In this document: positions 19,208 to 27,246 of the stretch, one piece after another
How the letters are laid out: every line of letters begins with the position of its first letter
Numbering within the stretch: position 1 is the stretch's first letter
From: Candidatus Yanofskyibacteriota bacterium
GTDB taxonomy: Bacteria; Patescibacteriota; Minisyncoccia; Minisyncoccales; UBA10102
DNA: 36,758 nt
Direction: 5' to 3'
Assembly (NCBI GenBank): GCA_030688685.1
Contig: JAUYJF010000002.1
Location: 1-36,758, forward strand
Notes under the pieces: generated by a model
Told to the model about the DNA's origin: nothing
Database searches by the model: none
Seen by the model: the letters and a program-made list of their open reading frames with translations, nothing else
Made by a program: the position numbers and the translations under genes

Positions 19208-19217
19208 ATGGTAGCAT
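19190..19217 (+). promoter_or_regulatory. Probable hrcA operon promoter
   Basis: TTGACT (19190-19195), 16-nt spacer, TAGCAT (19212-19217). The -10 ends 7 nt before the hrcA ATG, so the mRNA would be leaderless. HrcA on the CIRCE-like repeat would cover the -35 box. Confidence 0.6.
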
Positions 19218-19224
19218 AGTCTTA

Positions 19225-19917
19225 ATGCCCCAGACGGTTCGCCAGCAAGAAATCCTGGAAGCAATTATAGAAGAGCATATCAAGAGAGCGAGTCCCGTAA
19301 GTTCGCAGGTTTTAGGTGAGGCACGGGATTTCGGGCTTTCTTCAGCTACCCTGAGAAGTGAGATGGCAAATCTCACCGAGCAAGGGTTTCTTGCCCAGCC
19401 CCATACGGCCGCGGGGCGCGTTCCCACCGATAAGGGATACCGCTTCTATGTAGATAGTATTCTTGAGGAGCAGAAGGGAAAGCGCAGCTTTGAGCGCTTG
19501 CTTCAGGAAATGGAAGATGAAATCCAGATCCTGCAATCCCTGACCCGGCTTTTGCGCGCTTCTGCCTCGGGGCTTACTATTGCCTACCTTTCTGACCGAG
19601 AATTCTTTTGGAAAGAAGGGTGGGAGGAGGTGCTGGAAGAGCCGGAATTTGAAGAACATGAAACGGTTGAGAGTTTCCTGCGTTTTCTGCAGGATTTGGA
19701 GAACGCGTTCGCGCAAGAGCATCTTTCTGCCGGAGAATTGCAGGTGTATATCGGGAAAGAGAACCCCTTTTCTCCGGTTGAAGATTTTAGTATTATAGTG
19801 AGCGGGCTGCGTCTTCCCAAAAGGCAGACAGGGGTTCTCGCGTTAGCAGGCCCCAAGCGCATGGCGTACCCGGAGAACATTGGCGCCTTGCGCCAGCTTC
19901 TCTGGTATTTTCAATAA
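19225..19917 (+). CDS. hrcA: Heat-inducible transcription repressor HrcA
   Basis: HrcA represses chaperone operons by binding CIRCE. The 230-residue protein has an N-terminal winged helix (LSSATLRSEMANLTEQGFL) and the diagnostic HTAAGRVPTDKGYRFYVD segment (about residues 64-82). The C-terminal dimerisation region is reduced: family members are usually about 340 residues. It heads hrcA-grpE-dnaK-dnaJ. There is no Shine-Dalgarno; the start is at the predicted transcription start. Confidence 0.93.
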   Translation: MPQTVRQQEILEAIIEEHIKRASPVSSQVLGEARDFGLSSATLRSEMANLTEQGFLAQPHTAAGRVPTDKGYRFYVDSILEEQKGKRSFERLLQEMEDEIQILQSLTRLLRASASGLTIAYLSDREFFWKEGWEEVLEEPEFEEHETVESFLRFLQDLENAFAQEHLSAGELQVYIGKENPFSPVEDFSIIVSGLRLPKRQTGVLALAGPKRMAYPENIGALRQLLWYFQ

Positions 19918-19922
19918 CATCT

Positions 19923-20411
19923 ATGGAAGCAAAAAAAGAACAAACAAAGGAGCAAATTCTCGCAGATCTCGAAGAATGCAGAAAGCAGGCGGATGAGTAT
20001 TTGCAGGGGTGGCAGAGGGAGCGCGCTGACGCGCAAAACGTAAAAAAAGAGATGCGGGAATACGCGGAAGCCCTTGCCCAGCACACCCGCGAATCGCTGT
20101 TTGAAGAATTATTCAGTGTATTGGATAATCTGGACCGGGCAGAGTCAGCGCTCAATGAAAAGGAGAAACAGACAAGCGTGACCCAGGGGTTTCTCTATAT
20201 CGCCCGGCAGCTTCGGGATGTTCTGGCGCGGCACGGGGTGCGGGAGATACCAACAGAAAAATGCCAGATGTTTGATCCTGCCATCCATGAGGCCGTGCAG
20301 GAAGTGGAAGAGGAAGGCATGGATCCGGGAACAATCCTGGAAGTGCTTGAGAAGGGATACACGCGGGAAGGAAAACTTCTCCGACCCGCAAAAGTTACAG
20401 TCGTAAAATAA
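19923..20411 (+). CDS. grpE: Nucleotide exchange factor GrpE
   Basis: GrpE is the DnaK nucleotide exchange factor. The 162-residue protein has the long N-terminal coiled coil (about 1-75), a core with [13 protein letters not shown], and a C-terminal beta region including [21 protein letters not shown] and [11 protein letters not shown], the family signature. It starts 5 nt after hrcA and ends 17 nt before dnaK. Confidence 0.96.
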   Translation: MEAKKEQTKEQILADLEECRKQADEYLQGWQRERADAQNVKKEMREYAEALAQHTRESLFEELFSVLDNLDRAESALNEKEKQTSVTQGFLYIARQLRDVLARHGVREIPTEKCQMFDPAIHEAVQEVEEEGMDPGTILEVLEKGYTREGKLLRPAKVTVVK

Positions 20412-20428
20412 TATTCACGTATATCACT

Positions 20429-22321
20429 ATGGCAAAAATTCTCGGAATTGACTTGGGTACTACATTCTCCGCCATGGCAGTCATGGAAGGAGGGGAGGCG
20501 AAGATTATTGAGAACCGCGAGGGAGCCAGGACAACCGCTTCTGTGGCTGCTCTCTCCAAAACCGGGGAAATACTCGTTGGGGTGCAGGCGCGCCGCCAGC
20601 AGGTTACAAATCCCAAGAATACGGTGTTCCAGGTAAAGCGTTTGATTGGAAGAAGATTTTCTGACACTGAAGTTCAGCAGGACCGAAAACTGCTTCCCTA
20701 TGAGATTCGCGAAGGCCAGGACGGGGGAATAGAAGTGCGGATGGGGGAAAAATGGTACCGGCCCGCTGAAATTTCCGCCATGATTCTCCGCAAGCTGAAA
20801 GCGGACGCGGAAGACAAATTGGGGGAAAAAATCACAGAAGCCATTATTACTGTTCCCGCCTATTTTGACGACAGTCAGAGAAAGGCAACCAAAGTTGCGG
20901 GAGAGATCGCGGGCTTGGACGTAAAGCGCGTGATCAATGAACCCACCGCGGCAGCTCTTGCCTATGGGCTTAATAAGAAAAAAGACGAGCGCATTATTGT
21001 GTACGATTTCGGAGGGGGAACATTTGATATCTCCATCCTTGAGGTTTCAGAGGACACTATTGAGGTAAAAGCAACAGGAGGAGATACGCATTTGGGCGGA
21101 GAGGATTTTGACCAGAAAATCGTGGAATGGCTCATTGCGGAATTCAAGAAAGACGAGGGCATTGACCTGGGCCAGGATCCCTTGGCGCTCCAGCGCCTGA
21201 AAGAAGCGGCGGAACGAGCCAAGATTGAGTTGTCCACCGCTCTGGAGACAGACATTAATCTCCCGTTCATCAGTTCTGATAGCGCGGGTCCCAAGCATCT
21301 CCTGTATAAACTGACACGCGCCCAGCTGGAGAACATGGTGCAGGCGTACATTGATAAGTCCACACAGCTTCTCCAGTCAACGCTGCAGGAGGCAAAATTG
21401 AGCGCGCAAGACATCGACGAGGTTATCTTAGTGGGAGGTCAGACCCGTATGCCCGCCATTCAAGAAGCAGTGAAAGGATTGCTGGGGAAAGAACCCAACA
21501 AATCCATTAATCCTGATGAGGTGGTGGCGTTGGGAGCCGCTATCCAGGGAGGCATACTGGAGGGGTCAGTGCGCGATGTTCTTCTTTTGGATGTGACTCC
21601 TTTGTCTCTCGGTATTGAAACTTTAGGAGGACGCAACACGGTGCTTATTCCCAAGAATACCACGATCCCTACTTCAAAGAGCCAAATCTTCTCCACGGCA
21701 GCTGACAACCAAACATCGGTGGAGGTTCATGTGGTGCAGGGAGAACGTCCTCTCGCTCCAGACAACAAATCGCTGGGCAGGTTTATTCTGGAAGGCATTC
21801 CGCCTGCTCCCCGGGGGGTTCCCCAGGTTGAAGTTGTCTTTGATATTAACGCTGACGGCATCCTGAACGTAACGGCTCGCGAAAAGACCTCCAATAAGAG
21901 CCAGTCCATTCGCATTGAGGGAAGCACGGGTATCTCAGAAGAAGAAGTGGAGCGCTTGCGCAGCGAGGCGGAATTGCACGCGGAAGAGGATCGCAAAAAA
22001 GAAGAACTCATTGAGGCAAAGAATAACGCTGAAGCTCTTCTCTATACCGCGGAAAAATCTCTAAGAGAAGCGGGAGAGAAGGTGCCCCAGGACGTGAAAA
22101 AGGAGGTGGAAGAGAAGATTTCCGGCTTGAAGCAGGTCAAGGACAATGGTACACTGGATGAAGTGAAAAAAGCGGCAGAGGAGCTTTCTCAAACGCTTCA
22201 GAAAATCGGAAGCGCGATGTATTCTTCTTCCGCGGGAGCTGTGCCAGACACCCAGAACCCAGAACAGGGACCTGAGGAGAAGAAAGACGAAAACGAAGGT
22301 TCCGACGAGAACACGCGATAA
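20429..22321 (+). CDS. dnaK: Hsp70 chaperone DnaK
   Basis: The 630-residue protein folds clients by ATP cycling with DnaJ and GrpE. It shows the ATPase motifs [12 protein letters not shown] (residues 6-17), [26 protein letters not shown] and [11 protein letters not shown], the linker [13 protein letters not shown], the substrate-binding domain with NTTIPTSKS, and a disordered acidic tail. Length and motifs are normal. It is the third gene of the heat-shock operon. Confidence 0.98.
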   Translation: MAKILGIDLGTTFSAMAVMEGGEAKIIENREGARTTASVAALSKTGEILVGVQARRQQVTNPKNTVFQVKRLIGRRFSDTEVQQDRKLLPYEIREGQDGGIEVRMGEKWYRPAEISAMILRKLKADAEDKLGEKITEAIITVPAYFDDSQRKATKVAGEIAGLDVKRVINEPTAAALAYGLNKKKDERIIVYDFGGGTFDISILEVSEDTIEVKATGGDTHLGGEDFDQKIVEWLIAEFKKDEGIDLGQDPLALQRLKEAAERAKIELSTALETDINLPFISSDSAGPKHLLYKLTRAQLENMVQAYIDKSTQLLQSTLQEAKLSAQDIDEVILVGGQTRMPAIQEAVKGLLGKEPNKSINPDEVVALGAAIQGGILEGSVRDVLLLDVTPLSLGIETLGGRNTVLIPKNTTIPTSKSQIFSTAADNQTSVEVHVVQGERPLAPDNKSLGRFILEGIPPAPRGVPQVEVVFDINADGILNVTAREKTSNKSQSIRIEGSTGISEEEVERLRSEAELHAEEDRKKEELIEAKNNAEALLYTAEKSLREAGEKVPQDVKKEVEEKISGLKQVKDNGTLDEVKKAAEELSQTLQKIGSAMYSSSAGAVPDTQNPEQGPEEKKDENEGSDENTR

Positions 22322-22362
22322 GAAGGAAGTTCTCCTTGCCTGTTTCTCACTCTTATGTACCT

Positions 22363-23463
22363 ATGAAGGACTACTATAAAATTCTTGGCGTTGCCAAAAA
22401 CGCCACAGACACCGATATTAAGAAGGCGTATCGCCGCCTTGCCCACAAGTATCACCCCGATAAAGGGGGAGACGCGCAGAAGTTCAATGAAATAAGCGAG
22501 GCCTATCAGGTGCTTTCCGATCAAGACAAGAGATCTCAGTACGACAAGTTCGGAAAAACCTTTGAAGGTCCGGGATTTCAGGGAGCAGGGCCCGGAGGGT
22601 TCCGCTGGGGATGGGGACAGCCCAGCTCAGACTTTGGGTTTGAAGAGGAAGGGGGCGCTTCCTTTGATTTCCAGGATCTCGGAGACATGTTTGAGGAATT
22701 TTTTGGCGGTGGCCACGTTCACAAGAATACCAAGAAAGGAAAAGATATTGAAATTGAACTCGAGATCTCTCTGGAAAAGGCATTCTCTGGCGGGGAAGAG
22801 AGAATCGTGCTCTCACACCTTCAGCAGTGCGCGAGATGCCAAGGAGTGGGGGCAGAGCCCGGCGCTCAGGTAAAAGAATGCCTCATGTGCCGCGGAAGCG
22901 GAGAAGTCCAGGAGATCAAACGCACCGTGTTTGGGTCTTTCACCAGAGTTTCCACATGCCCTTCGTGCGCCGGAGAAGGATTAACGCCAGAACGCCTGTG
23001 TAACGTATGCAAAGGAGAGGGGAGGATTCAGAATGAGGAGGAGGTGCTCGTTCGGATCCCCGCCGGCATTGATTCTCACCAGATTCTGCGCATGGAAGGA
23101 AAAGGAGACGCGGGAAGACGCAAAGGAAAAGCAGGGGATCTCTATGTCCGCATTCTGGTAAAGCCTCACGCGATATTCACGCGCAAAGGAGATGATGTAT
23201 CTGTAACCGTTCCTATTCTTTTGTCTCAAGCTGTATTGGGAGACGACATCCAGGTTCCCACAATTGATGGGCAAACCGTGCAGTTGAAGATTCCGGCGGG
23301 AACTGAGTCCGGGAAGGTGTTTCGCATTCCCGGAAAGGGAATTCCTCATTATGGATCCTGGGGGAACGGGAGCCTCCATGTCCGCGTGGAAATTCAGGTT
23401 CCCAAAAAGCTCACGAAAGAACAGAAGGATCTCTTGGATCGGTTGAAAAAGGAGGGATTGTAG
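22363..23463 (+). CDS. dnaJ: Hsp40 co-chaperone DnaJ
   Basis: The 366-residue protein delivers clients to DnaK and stimulates its ATPase. It has the J domain with the HPD motif (KYHPDKGGD), a Gly/Phe-rich linker (about 70-115), four zinc-finger CxxCxGxG-type repeats ([32 protein letters not shown]), and the C-terminal substrate domains. ATG 22363 gives the normal [10 protein letters not shown] start; a TTG at 22336 only extends the frame. The tRNA-Lys promoter lies inside its 3' end. Confidence 0.97.
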   Translation: MKDYYKILGVAKNATDTDIKKAYRRLAHKYHPDKGGDAQKFNEISEAYQVLSDQDKRSQYDKFGKTFEGPGFQGAGPGGFRWGWGQPSSDFGFEEEGGASFDFQDLGDMFEEFFGGGHVHKNTKKGKDIEIELEISLEKAFSGGEERIVLSHLQQCARCQGVGAEPGAQVKECLMCRGSGEVQEIKRTVFGSFTRVSTCPSCAGEGLTPERLCNVCKGEGRIQNEEEVLVRIPAGIDSHQILRMEGKGDAGRRKGKAGDLYVRILVKPHAIFTRKGDDVSVTVPILLSQAVLGDDIQVPTIDGQTVQLKIPAGTESGKVFRIPGKGIPHYGSWGNGSLHVRVEIQVPKKLTKEQKDLLDRLKKEGL

Positions 23464-23471
23464 GGTATAAT
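23443..23471 (+). promoter_or_regulatory. Promoter of tRNA-Lys
   Basis: TTGAAA (23443-23448), 17-nt spacer, TATAAT (23466-23471). The -35 is inside dnaJ and the -10 lies just past its stop. Predicted start near 23478, about 19 nt before the tRNA. Confidence 0.8.
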
Positions 23472-23496
23472 CTCTATGCGCAGAGTATGTGCGCAT

Positions 23497-23570
23497 GCCT
23501 CGGTAGCTCAATTGGTAGAGCAGGTCCCTTTTAAGGACAAGGTTTGTGGGTTCGACCCCCACCCGGGGCA
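23497..23570 (+). tRNA. tRNA-Lys (UUU anticodon)
   Basis: Cloverleaf: acceptor GCCTCGG/CCGGGGC, D stem GCTC/GAGC, anticodon loop CTTTTAA with anticodon TTT, T arm GTGGG-TTCGACC-CCCAC, discriminator A (23570). CCA is not encoded. The outer anticodon-stem pair (27-43) is a G.A mismatch. A lysyl-tRNA synthetase is encoded at 5874. An endonuclease gene begins 8 nt downstream. Confidence 0.95.
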
Positions 23571-23578
23571 CTCTCGTT

Positions 23579-24466
23579 ATGGAGAAGACCTCTCAGCAAC
23601 TGATTGATGAATGTCAAACTCTGAGACGGCGCGGCTTTACACTTGGGGAAATCATGAGAGCGACTGGTTTGCCCAGGACTACGGTGTACGGTTATATCTC
23701 TCGATTCCCTCTGTCTCCGGACATAAAGCAGCGGCTCATTAGGCAGCATACCGAAAGGATTAACGCGTTTAATCATGCGCAAAGGGGACACGCGCGGTCA
23801 GGAAGGAATTTCCGGAGACCTCAACAATGGTCCCGCGATTTGATCTTCTTGGTAGCTCACTTTATGTTTGATGGAAGAATATGTCATGAAGGTTGTCACT
23901 ATTACAACAGAAGCGATTTTCTTATACAGGAAATGCGAGAAAAATCGTTGAAGAATTTTAAACTAGAGTCAAAAATTGAGCTGCGAAAGGGTGGGGTGAA
24001 AGCTCTTAGCTACTACAACGTGGAGTTTGGAGAGTACATACGAGAGAAGGCCCTGGAGCTTCGTGTACACATCCGTTTGAGCTCCTTAGAAGAGAAACGT
24101 GTTTTTCTTCAATCCTTTTTTGATGACGAGGGAAATATAAGTTTCAATATCAAGAGAAGCAAAAGACAAGTGCGTGGGTTTCAGTACGACTTATCCCTTT
24201 TACGGATAGTACGGATACTTCTCATGGATTTTGGCATACCGAGTACAGTAGATGAGACATATAAGGAGATTATTATTTCCCGGAAAGGAAATCTCATGAA
24301 GTTTCGAGATTTCATAAATTTCTCTGAAGGAATATATATCAATCCCGAAAGAACGAATAGTATCTGGAAAAGGGAATTGTCAAAACGACAACTTCTCAAT
24401 ATGGCAATAGAGAGCTACCGCCCCTTGGGCGCGCCAGGAGTACACAAGAGCCCCCGTTTCTCATGA
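23579..24466 (+). CDS. LAGLIDADG-type homing endonuclease-like protein with N-terminal HTH
   Basis: A 295-residue protein. Residues 8-45 form a helix-turn-helix (RRGFTLGEIMRATGLPRTTV), a probable DNA-binding module. Two LAGLIDADG-like motifs follow: LIFLVAHFMFDG at 88-99 with D98, and FLQSFFDDEGNI at about 176-187 with acidic D183/E184, as expected for a pseudo-dimeric homing endonuclease of the LAGLIDADG_3 type. The ATG at 23579 is 8 nt after tRNA-Lys; upstream codons are tRNA sequence. It is not inside an intron here. A regulator derived from such a fold (as in WhiA) is a possible alternative. Confidence 0.75.
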   Translation: MEKTSQQLIDECQTLRRRGFTLGEIMRATGLPRTTVYGYISRFPLSPDIKQRLIRQHTERINAFNHAQRGHARSGRNFRRPQQWSRDLIFLVAHFMFDGRICHEGCHYYNRSDFLIQEMREKSLKNFKLESKIELRKGGVKALSYYNVEFGEYIREKALELRVHIRLSSLEEKRVFLQSFFDDEGNISFNIKRSKRQVRGFQYDLSLLRIVRILLMDFGIPSTVDETYKEIIISRKGNLMKFRDFINFSEGIYINPERTNSIWKRELSKRQLLNMAIESYRPLGAPGVHKSPRFS

Positions 24467-24471
24467 GAAAC
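24456..24471. repeat. 16-bp perfect palindrome at the end of the endonuclease gene
   Basis: GTTTCTCATGAGAAAC overlaps the stop codon (TGA 24464-24466). It is flanked by CCCC runs and has no T-tract, so it could be a weak 3'-end hairpin or a protein-binding site. Nothing else is recognised between 24467 and 24549. Confidence 0.5.
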
Positions 24472-24549
24472 CCCTAAATGGCATGAAGGCAGTGTCAATC
24501 AACATTTCAACGCAGAAATCTCCTGAAAAACAACATACAATGCAAAGTG

Positions 24550-24582
24550 AAAGGGCCTATGACTTTGTATCATAAGCCCTTT
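24550..24582 (-). terminator. Hairpin downstream of the Gre-domain gene
   Basis: AAAGGGCCTATGA pairs with TCATAAGCCCTTT at 12 of 13 positions around a 7-nt loop. It lies directly after the minus-strand gene and probably ends it; the T-run on the minus strand is short. Confidence 0.6.
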
Positions 24583-24595
24583 CAAAGAGCTGTTG

Positions 24596-24859
24596 TTATT
24601 CCGGCATCCACTCAACTACCTCCCTGACTCCGACTATTCTGCTTTTTCCATTTGGGAGGGTGAAGCTAACAATGTCACCCACCTTTTTCCCGCGAAGCGC
24701 CTTTCCCAGAGGGGATTGGTCGCTAATGCGGAAGACTCCATCATAGCTCCCGTCATTGACCATCACATAGCTGTCCTCCCTTTCTGTGGTCATGTCCACT
24801 ATTCTGAATTTCGTTCCAGGACCGATTGGAATCTTCAGGATCTTTGCGGCATTTCCCAT
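24596..24859 (-). CDS. Stand-alone GreA/GreB C-terminal (FKBP-like) domain protein
   Basis: An 87-residue protein matching only the Gre C-terminal domain: SDQSPLGKALRGKKVGDIV and LPNGKSRIVGVREV parallel SPLGNALLGKKKGD of the full-length GreA at 5411. The N-terminal coiled coil and its acidic tip are absent, so transcript cleavage is not expected. Rnk-like proteins bind RNA polymerase through such a domain, so competition with GreA or anti-Gre action is possible. ATG 24859 is chosen because AGGAG (24865-24869, minus strand) is 5 nt upstream; longer starts exist to 24898. Confidence 0.82.
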   Translation of the reverse strand: MGNAAKILKIPIGPGTKFRIVDMTTEREDSYVMVNDGSYDGVFRISDQSPLGKALRGKKVGDIVSFTLPNGKSRIVGVREVVEWMPE

Positions 24860-24944
24860 TACTTCTCCTTTCTTTCTGGGCATGTAGCAAGATGCCAATT
24901 TATCATATGAGAAAATGAAGAAAAGGACAAGACGAGCGCAAGAG

Positions 24945-24973
24945 TTGACATTTTGTTGATACTGTGGTAAATA
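24945..24973 (+). promoter_or_regulatory. Promoter of the 25012 gene
   Basis: Perfect TTGACA (24945-24950), 17-nt spacer, TAAATA (24968-24973). Predicted leader of about 32 nt. Confidence 0.65.
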
Positions 24974-25011
24974 TACTTTGGTACTTATCTTAGAAAGAAT
25001 CGGAGGGAGAA

Positions 25012-25437
25012 ATGGAACTAATCCATTTTGTCGCGCAGTATTGGTGTGCTGTATGTTCTCGCCTCATTGGCGGGTACATACAGAGCACAATCCCGTTTGT
25101 AGTCAAGAACGCAGAGACGGACGGGGAGCGCAAAATCAGCTTCGGGGAGAGCAGTTTTATTTCCTTGAATACCTATTGCAAAGGTTGCGCATCTCTTCCG
25201 CCTTCGCGGGCGGTTGTGGTGTCATCAAGCTGCAAAGTTTGCAGTAAGGATACCACTTTCTCAGTGATTGATTCTCCTCTTATGCGGGTGCCTGAGGGAG
25301 AAGAGATACGAGTCCATGCTTCACAAAGATTGTTTCATGTATCTGCGATGTCTTGGTGTTCTCAGGAATGCCTTGACAAGCAGAGAGGAGACACAGAGAT
25401 TGAGGTACGGGACATGAATCCTTTACCTCCTCTGTGA
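25012..25437 (+). CDS. Hypothetical zinc-ribbon-like Cys-rich protein, orphan unit 4
   Basis: A 141-residue protein I do not recognise. Paired cysteines CAVC (about 13-16), CKGC, CKVC and a final CSQEC suggest two zinc-binding treble-clef or ribbon modules; the pattern is clear but no family comes to mind. No signal peptide. GGAGG (25002-25006) is 5 nt before the ATG, a promoter is upstream and a perfect-pairing terminator follows, making it an isolated unit. Zinc binding and nucleic-acid contact are inference. Confidence 0.75.
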   Translation: MELIHFVAQYWCAVCSRLIGGYIQSTIPFVVKNAETDGERKISFGESSFISLNTYCKGCASLPPSRAVVVSSSCKVCSKDTTFSVIDSPLMRVPEGEEIRVHASQRLFHVSAMSWCSQECLDKQRGDTEIEVRDMNPLPPL

Positions 25438-25452
25438 GAAGTATACTCAAAT

Positions 25453-25487
25453 AAAGTCGGTGGCTGAAAAGCTGCCGACTTTCCCTT
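25453..25487 (+). terminator. Intrinsic terminator after the 25012 gene
   Basis: AAAGTCGGTGGC pairs over 12 positions (two G.T) with GCTGCCGACTTT around a 6-nt loop, followed by CCCTTTC. Confidence 0.8.
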
Positions 25488-25494
25488 TCATGGG

Positions 25495-25522
25495 TTGAAG
25501 TTTTTGCGGCGTGTGCTAGAAT
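25495..25522 (+). promoter_or_regulatory. Promoter of ctpA
   Basis: TTGAAG (25495-25500), 16-nt spacer, TAGAAT (25517-25522). The -10 ends 6 nt before the ATG at 25529, implying a leaderless mRNA. Confidence 0.75.
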
Positions 25523-25528
25523 GGCGCC

Positions 25529-26737
25529 ATGAGTACTGGCCAGAGAGGATCCTCTCTTTTCTTTATTGTAGGGGCCATAATCTTCGCATTTAGCGTTGGG
25601 TTCTTGGTGGGGGGAGGATTACAAAAAGAACAGTATGTCGCGGGACTCGTAAACATTGAACAAGGCAAACCTGGAGCGGTGGATTTTTCCATGTTCTGGG
25701 ATGCGTGGCGTGTTCTCCAGGAAAAGTACGCGGACGCGGATTCTCTGGATCTCCAGGCCATGGTACACGGTGCGATTTCCGGCATGGTGAAAAGCGTTGG
25801 GGATCCCTACACGGTGTTTATGGACCCAAAAGACACCAGGAAGTTCATGGAGGACATCGAAGGAACCTTTGAAGGCGTGGGGATGGAGATTGGCATACGG
25901 GACGGACTCTTGAAAGTGATCGCTCCCTTGGAACAAACTCCCGCCCAGAGAGCGGGTCTCAGGGCAGGGGACGCAATCTACGAGATTGACGGGGCAACCA
26001 CAAGGGATATGACCGTGGACAAAGCGGTCTCCTTGATCCGGGGCCCAAAAGGCTCTACCGTCACCTTTACGGTTTTCCGGGACGGATGGAGCGACACCCG
26101 GGAATTCACGATTGAGCGTGGCGTGATTGAGGTGCCTTCGCTCCGCTGGGAACTCAAAGAGGGAAATGTGGCATATGTGCGCCTGTTCCACTTTTCCAAG
26201 AAAGCATCCGCGGATTTTCGGAAAGCGGCCTCTGAAATCCTTGCTTCCTCGGCTGACCGTATTGTTCTGGATCTCAGAAATAACCCGGGAGGATATCTGG
26301 AAGTTTCTCAGGAGATCGCGGGATGGTTCTTGGAGCCGGGAGCTCTCGTGACGATTGAAGATTTCGGATCCCAAGAGAAAAAGAGGGAATACCGGGCCCA
26401 GGGAAACGGAAGATTGGCATCCTACCCCATTGTCGTGCTCATGAACGAGGGATCAGCTTCTGCTTCTGAGATTTTGGCAGGGGCTCTCCGCGACAATAGG
26501 GGAGCTCTCCTCATTGGAACGCAATCTTTTGGAAAAGGGTCAGTACAGGAGCTGGACCGTCTTCGGAACGGAGCCTCCTTGAAGGTGACGGTCGCAAACT
26601 GGCTTACTCCCAACGGGCACCATATTACGGGAATAGGGCTGGAGCCGGATATTCAGCTCAACCTAACCGCGGAGGATTTTGAGAAGAATCTTGACCCCCA
26701 GCTTGACAAGGCACTTGAAGTTGTAAAAGATGTATGA
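25529..26737 (+). CDS. ctpA: C-terminal processing peptidase, S41 family (CtpA/Prc-like)
   Basis: A 402-residue exported serine protease that trims protein C-termini or degrades envelope proteins. It has an N-terminal membrane anchor (about residues 9-28), the S41 N-terminal region with SVGDPYTVFMDPKD, a PDZ domain (about 105-185), and a catalytic domain with NEGSASASEILAGAL (nucleophile serine in the SASASE block, residues 309-313) and the general-base lysine in QSFGKGSVQ. Both catalytic residues are intact. It is followed by rplI. Confidence 0.94.
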   Translation: MSTGQRGSSLFFIVGAIIFAFSVGFLVGGGLQKEQYVAGLVNIEQGKPGAVDFSMFWDAWRVLQEKYADADSLDLQAMVHGAISGMVKSVGDPYTVFMDPKDTRKFMEDIEGTFEGVGMEIGIRDGLLKVIAPLEQTPAQRAGLRAGDAIYEIDGATTRDMTVDKAVSLIRGPKGSTVTFTVFRDGWSDTREFTIERGVIEVPSLRWELKEGNVAYVRLFHFSKKASADFRKAASEILASSADRIVLDLRNNPGGYLEVSQEIAGWFLEPGALVTIEDFGSQEKKREYRAQGNGRLASYPIVVLMNEGSASASEILAGALRDNRGALLIGTQSFGKGSVQELDRLRNGASLKVTVANWLTPNGHHITGIGLEPDIQLNLTAEDFEKNLDPQLDKALEVVKDV

Positions 26738-26767
26738 GAATATAGGTGCTAGATTGCGGAATACATT

Positions 26768-27214
26768 ATGAAAGTCATTCTTTTAAAGGACGTACAAAAT
26801 ATAGGCAAGCGTTTTGACATTAAGGAGGTGGCGGACGGACACGCGCGCAATTTTCTGATTCCCGAGGGTTTGGCCCGCCAGGCAACCAAGGACGCGGTCA
26901 AATGGGTGGAAGCGCAGAAGGAGCTTCTTACCAAACGAGCCGAGCAGGATCTCCAGAAATCCCAGGAAGTCGCTTCCCAGCTGGATGATCTTGAAGTTGT
27001 TCTCGCCGTGAAAGTGGGGGAGGAGGGACAATTATTTGAATCTATCACTGCCCAGAAGATCTCAGACCGTCTTCGGGAAATGAGCATTGACATAAAGAGG
27101 CACCAGATCAGATTGGATGCTCCAATCAAGGAAATTGGAGAATTCCCGGTCAAAGTGTCTCTGGACCACAACCTGGAAGCAACCATACGAGTAATCATCA
27201 GCGAGGCGGAGTAA
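26768..27214 (+). CDS. rplI: Ribosomal protein L9
   Basis: The 148-residue protein has the L9 N-terminal signature MKVILLKDVQNIGKRFDIKEVADGHARNFLIPEGLA (shown here as MKVILLKDV and GHARNFLIP), a long connecting helix (about 40-75), and the C-terminal rRNA-binding domain with ITAQKISDRL. L9 binds 23S rRNA near L1. Some Candidate Phyla Radiation lineages lack L9, so its presence limits the taxonomic options. It lies 30 nt after ctpA. Confidence 0.95.
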   Translation: MKVILLKDVQNIGKRFDIKEVADGHARNFLIPEGLARQATKDAVKWVEAQKELLTKRAEQDLQKSQEVASQLDDLEVVLAVKVGEEGQLFESITAQKISDRLREMSIDIKRHQIRLDAPIKEIGEFPVKVSLDHNLEATIRVIISEAE

Positions 27215-27246
27215 TTCTCCGTCTCTTGTTTATCCATTACGAAACA

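Noticed and set aside
23497-24600. Possible integration with tRNA-Lys as attachment site
   Set aside because: No copy of the tRNA 3' end was found after the endonuclease gene, and no integrase is present in the window.
24593-24910. 105-codon plus-strand frame opposite the Gre-domain gene
   Set aside because: It is the shadow of the minus-strand gene, which has the family motif and a ribosome site.
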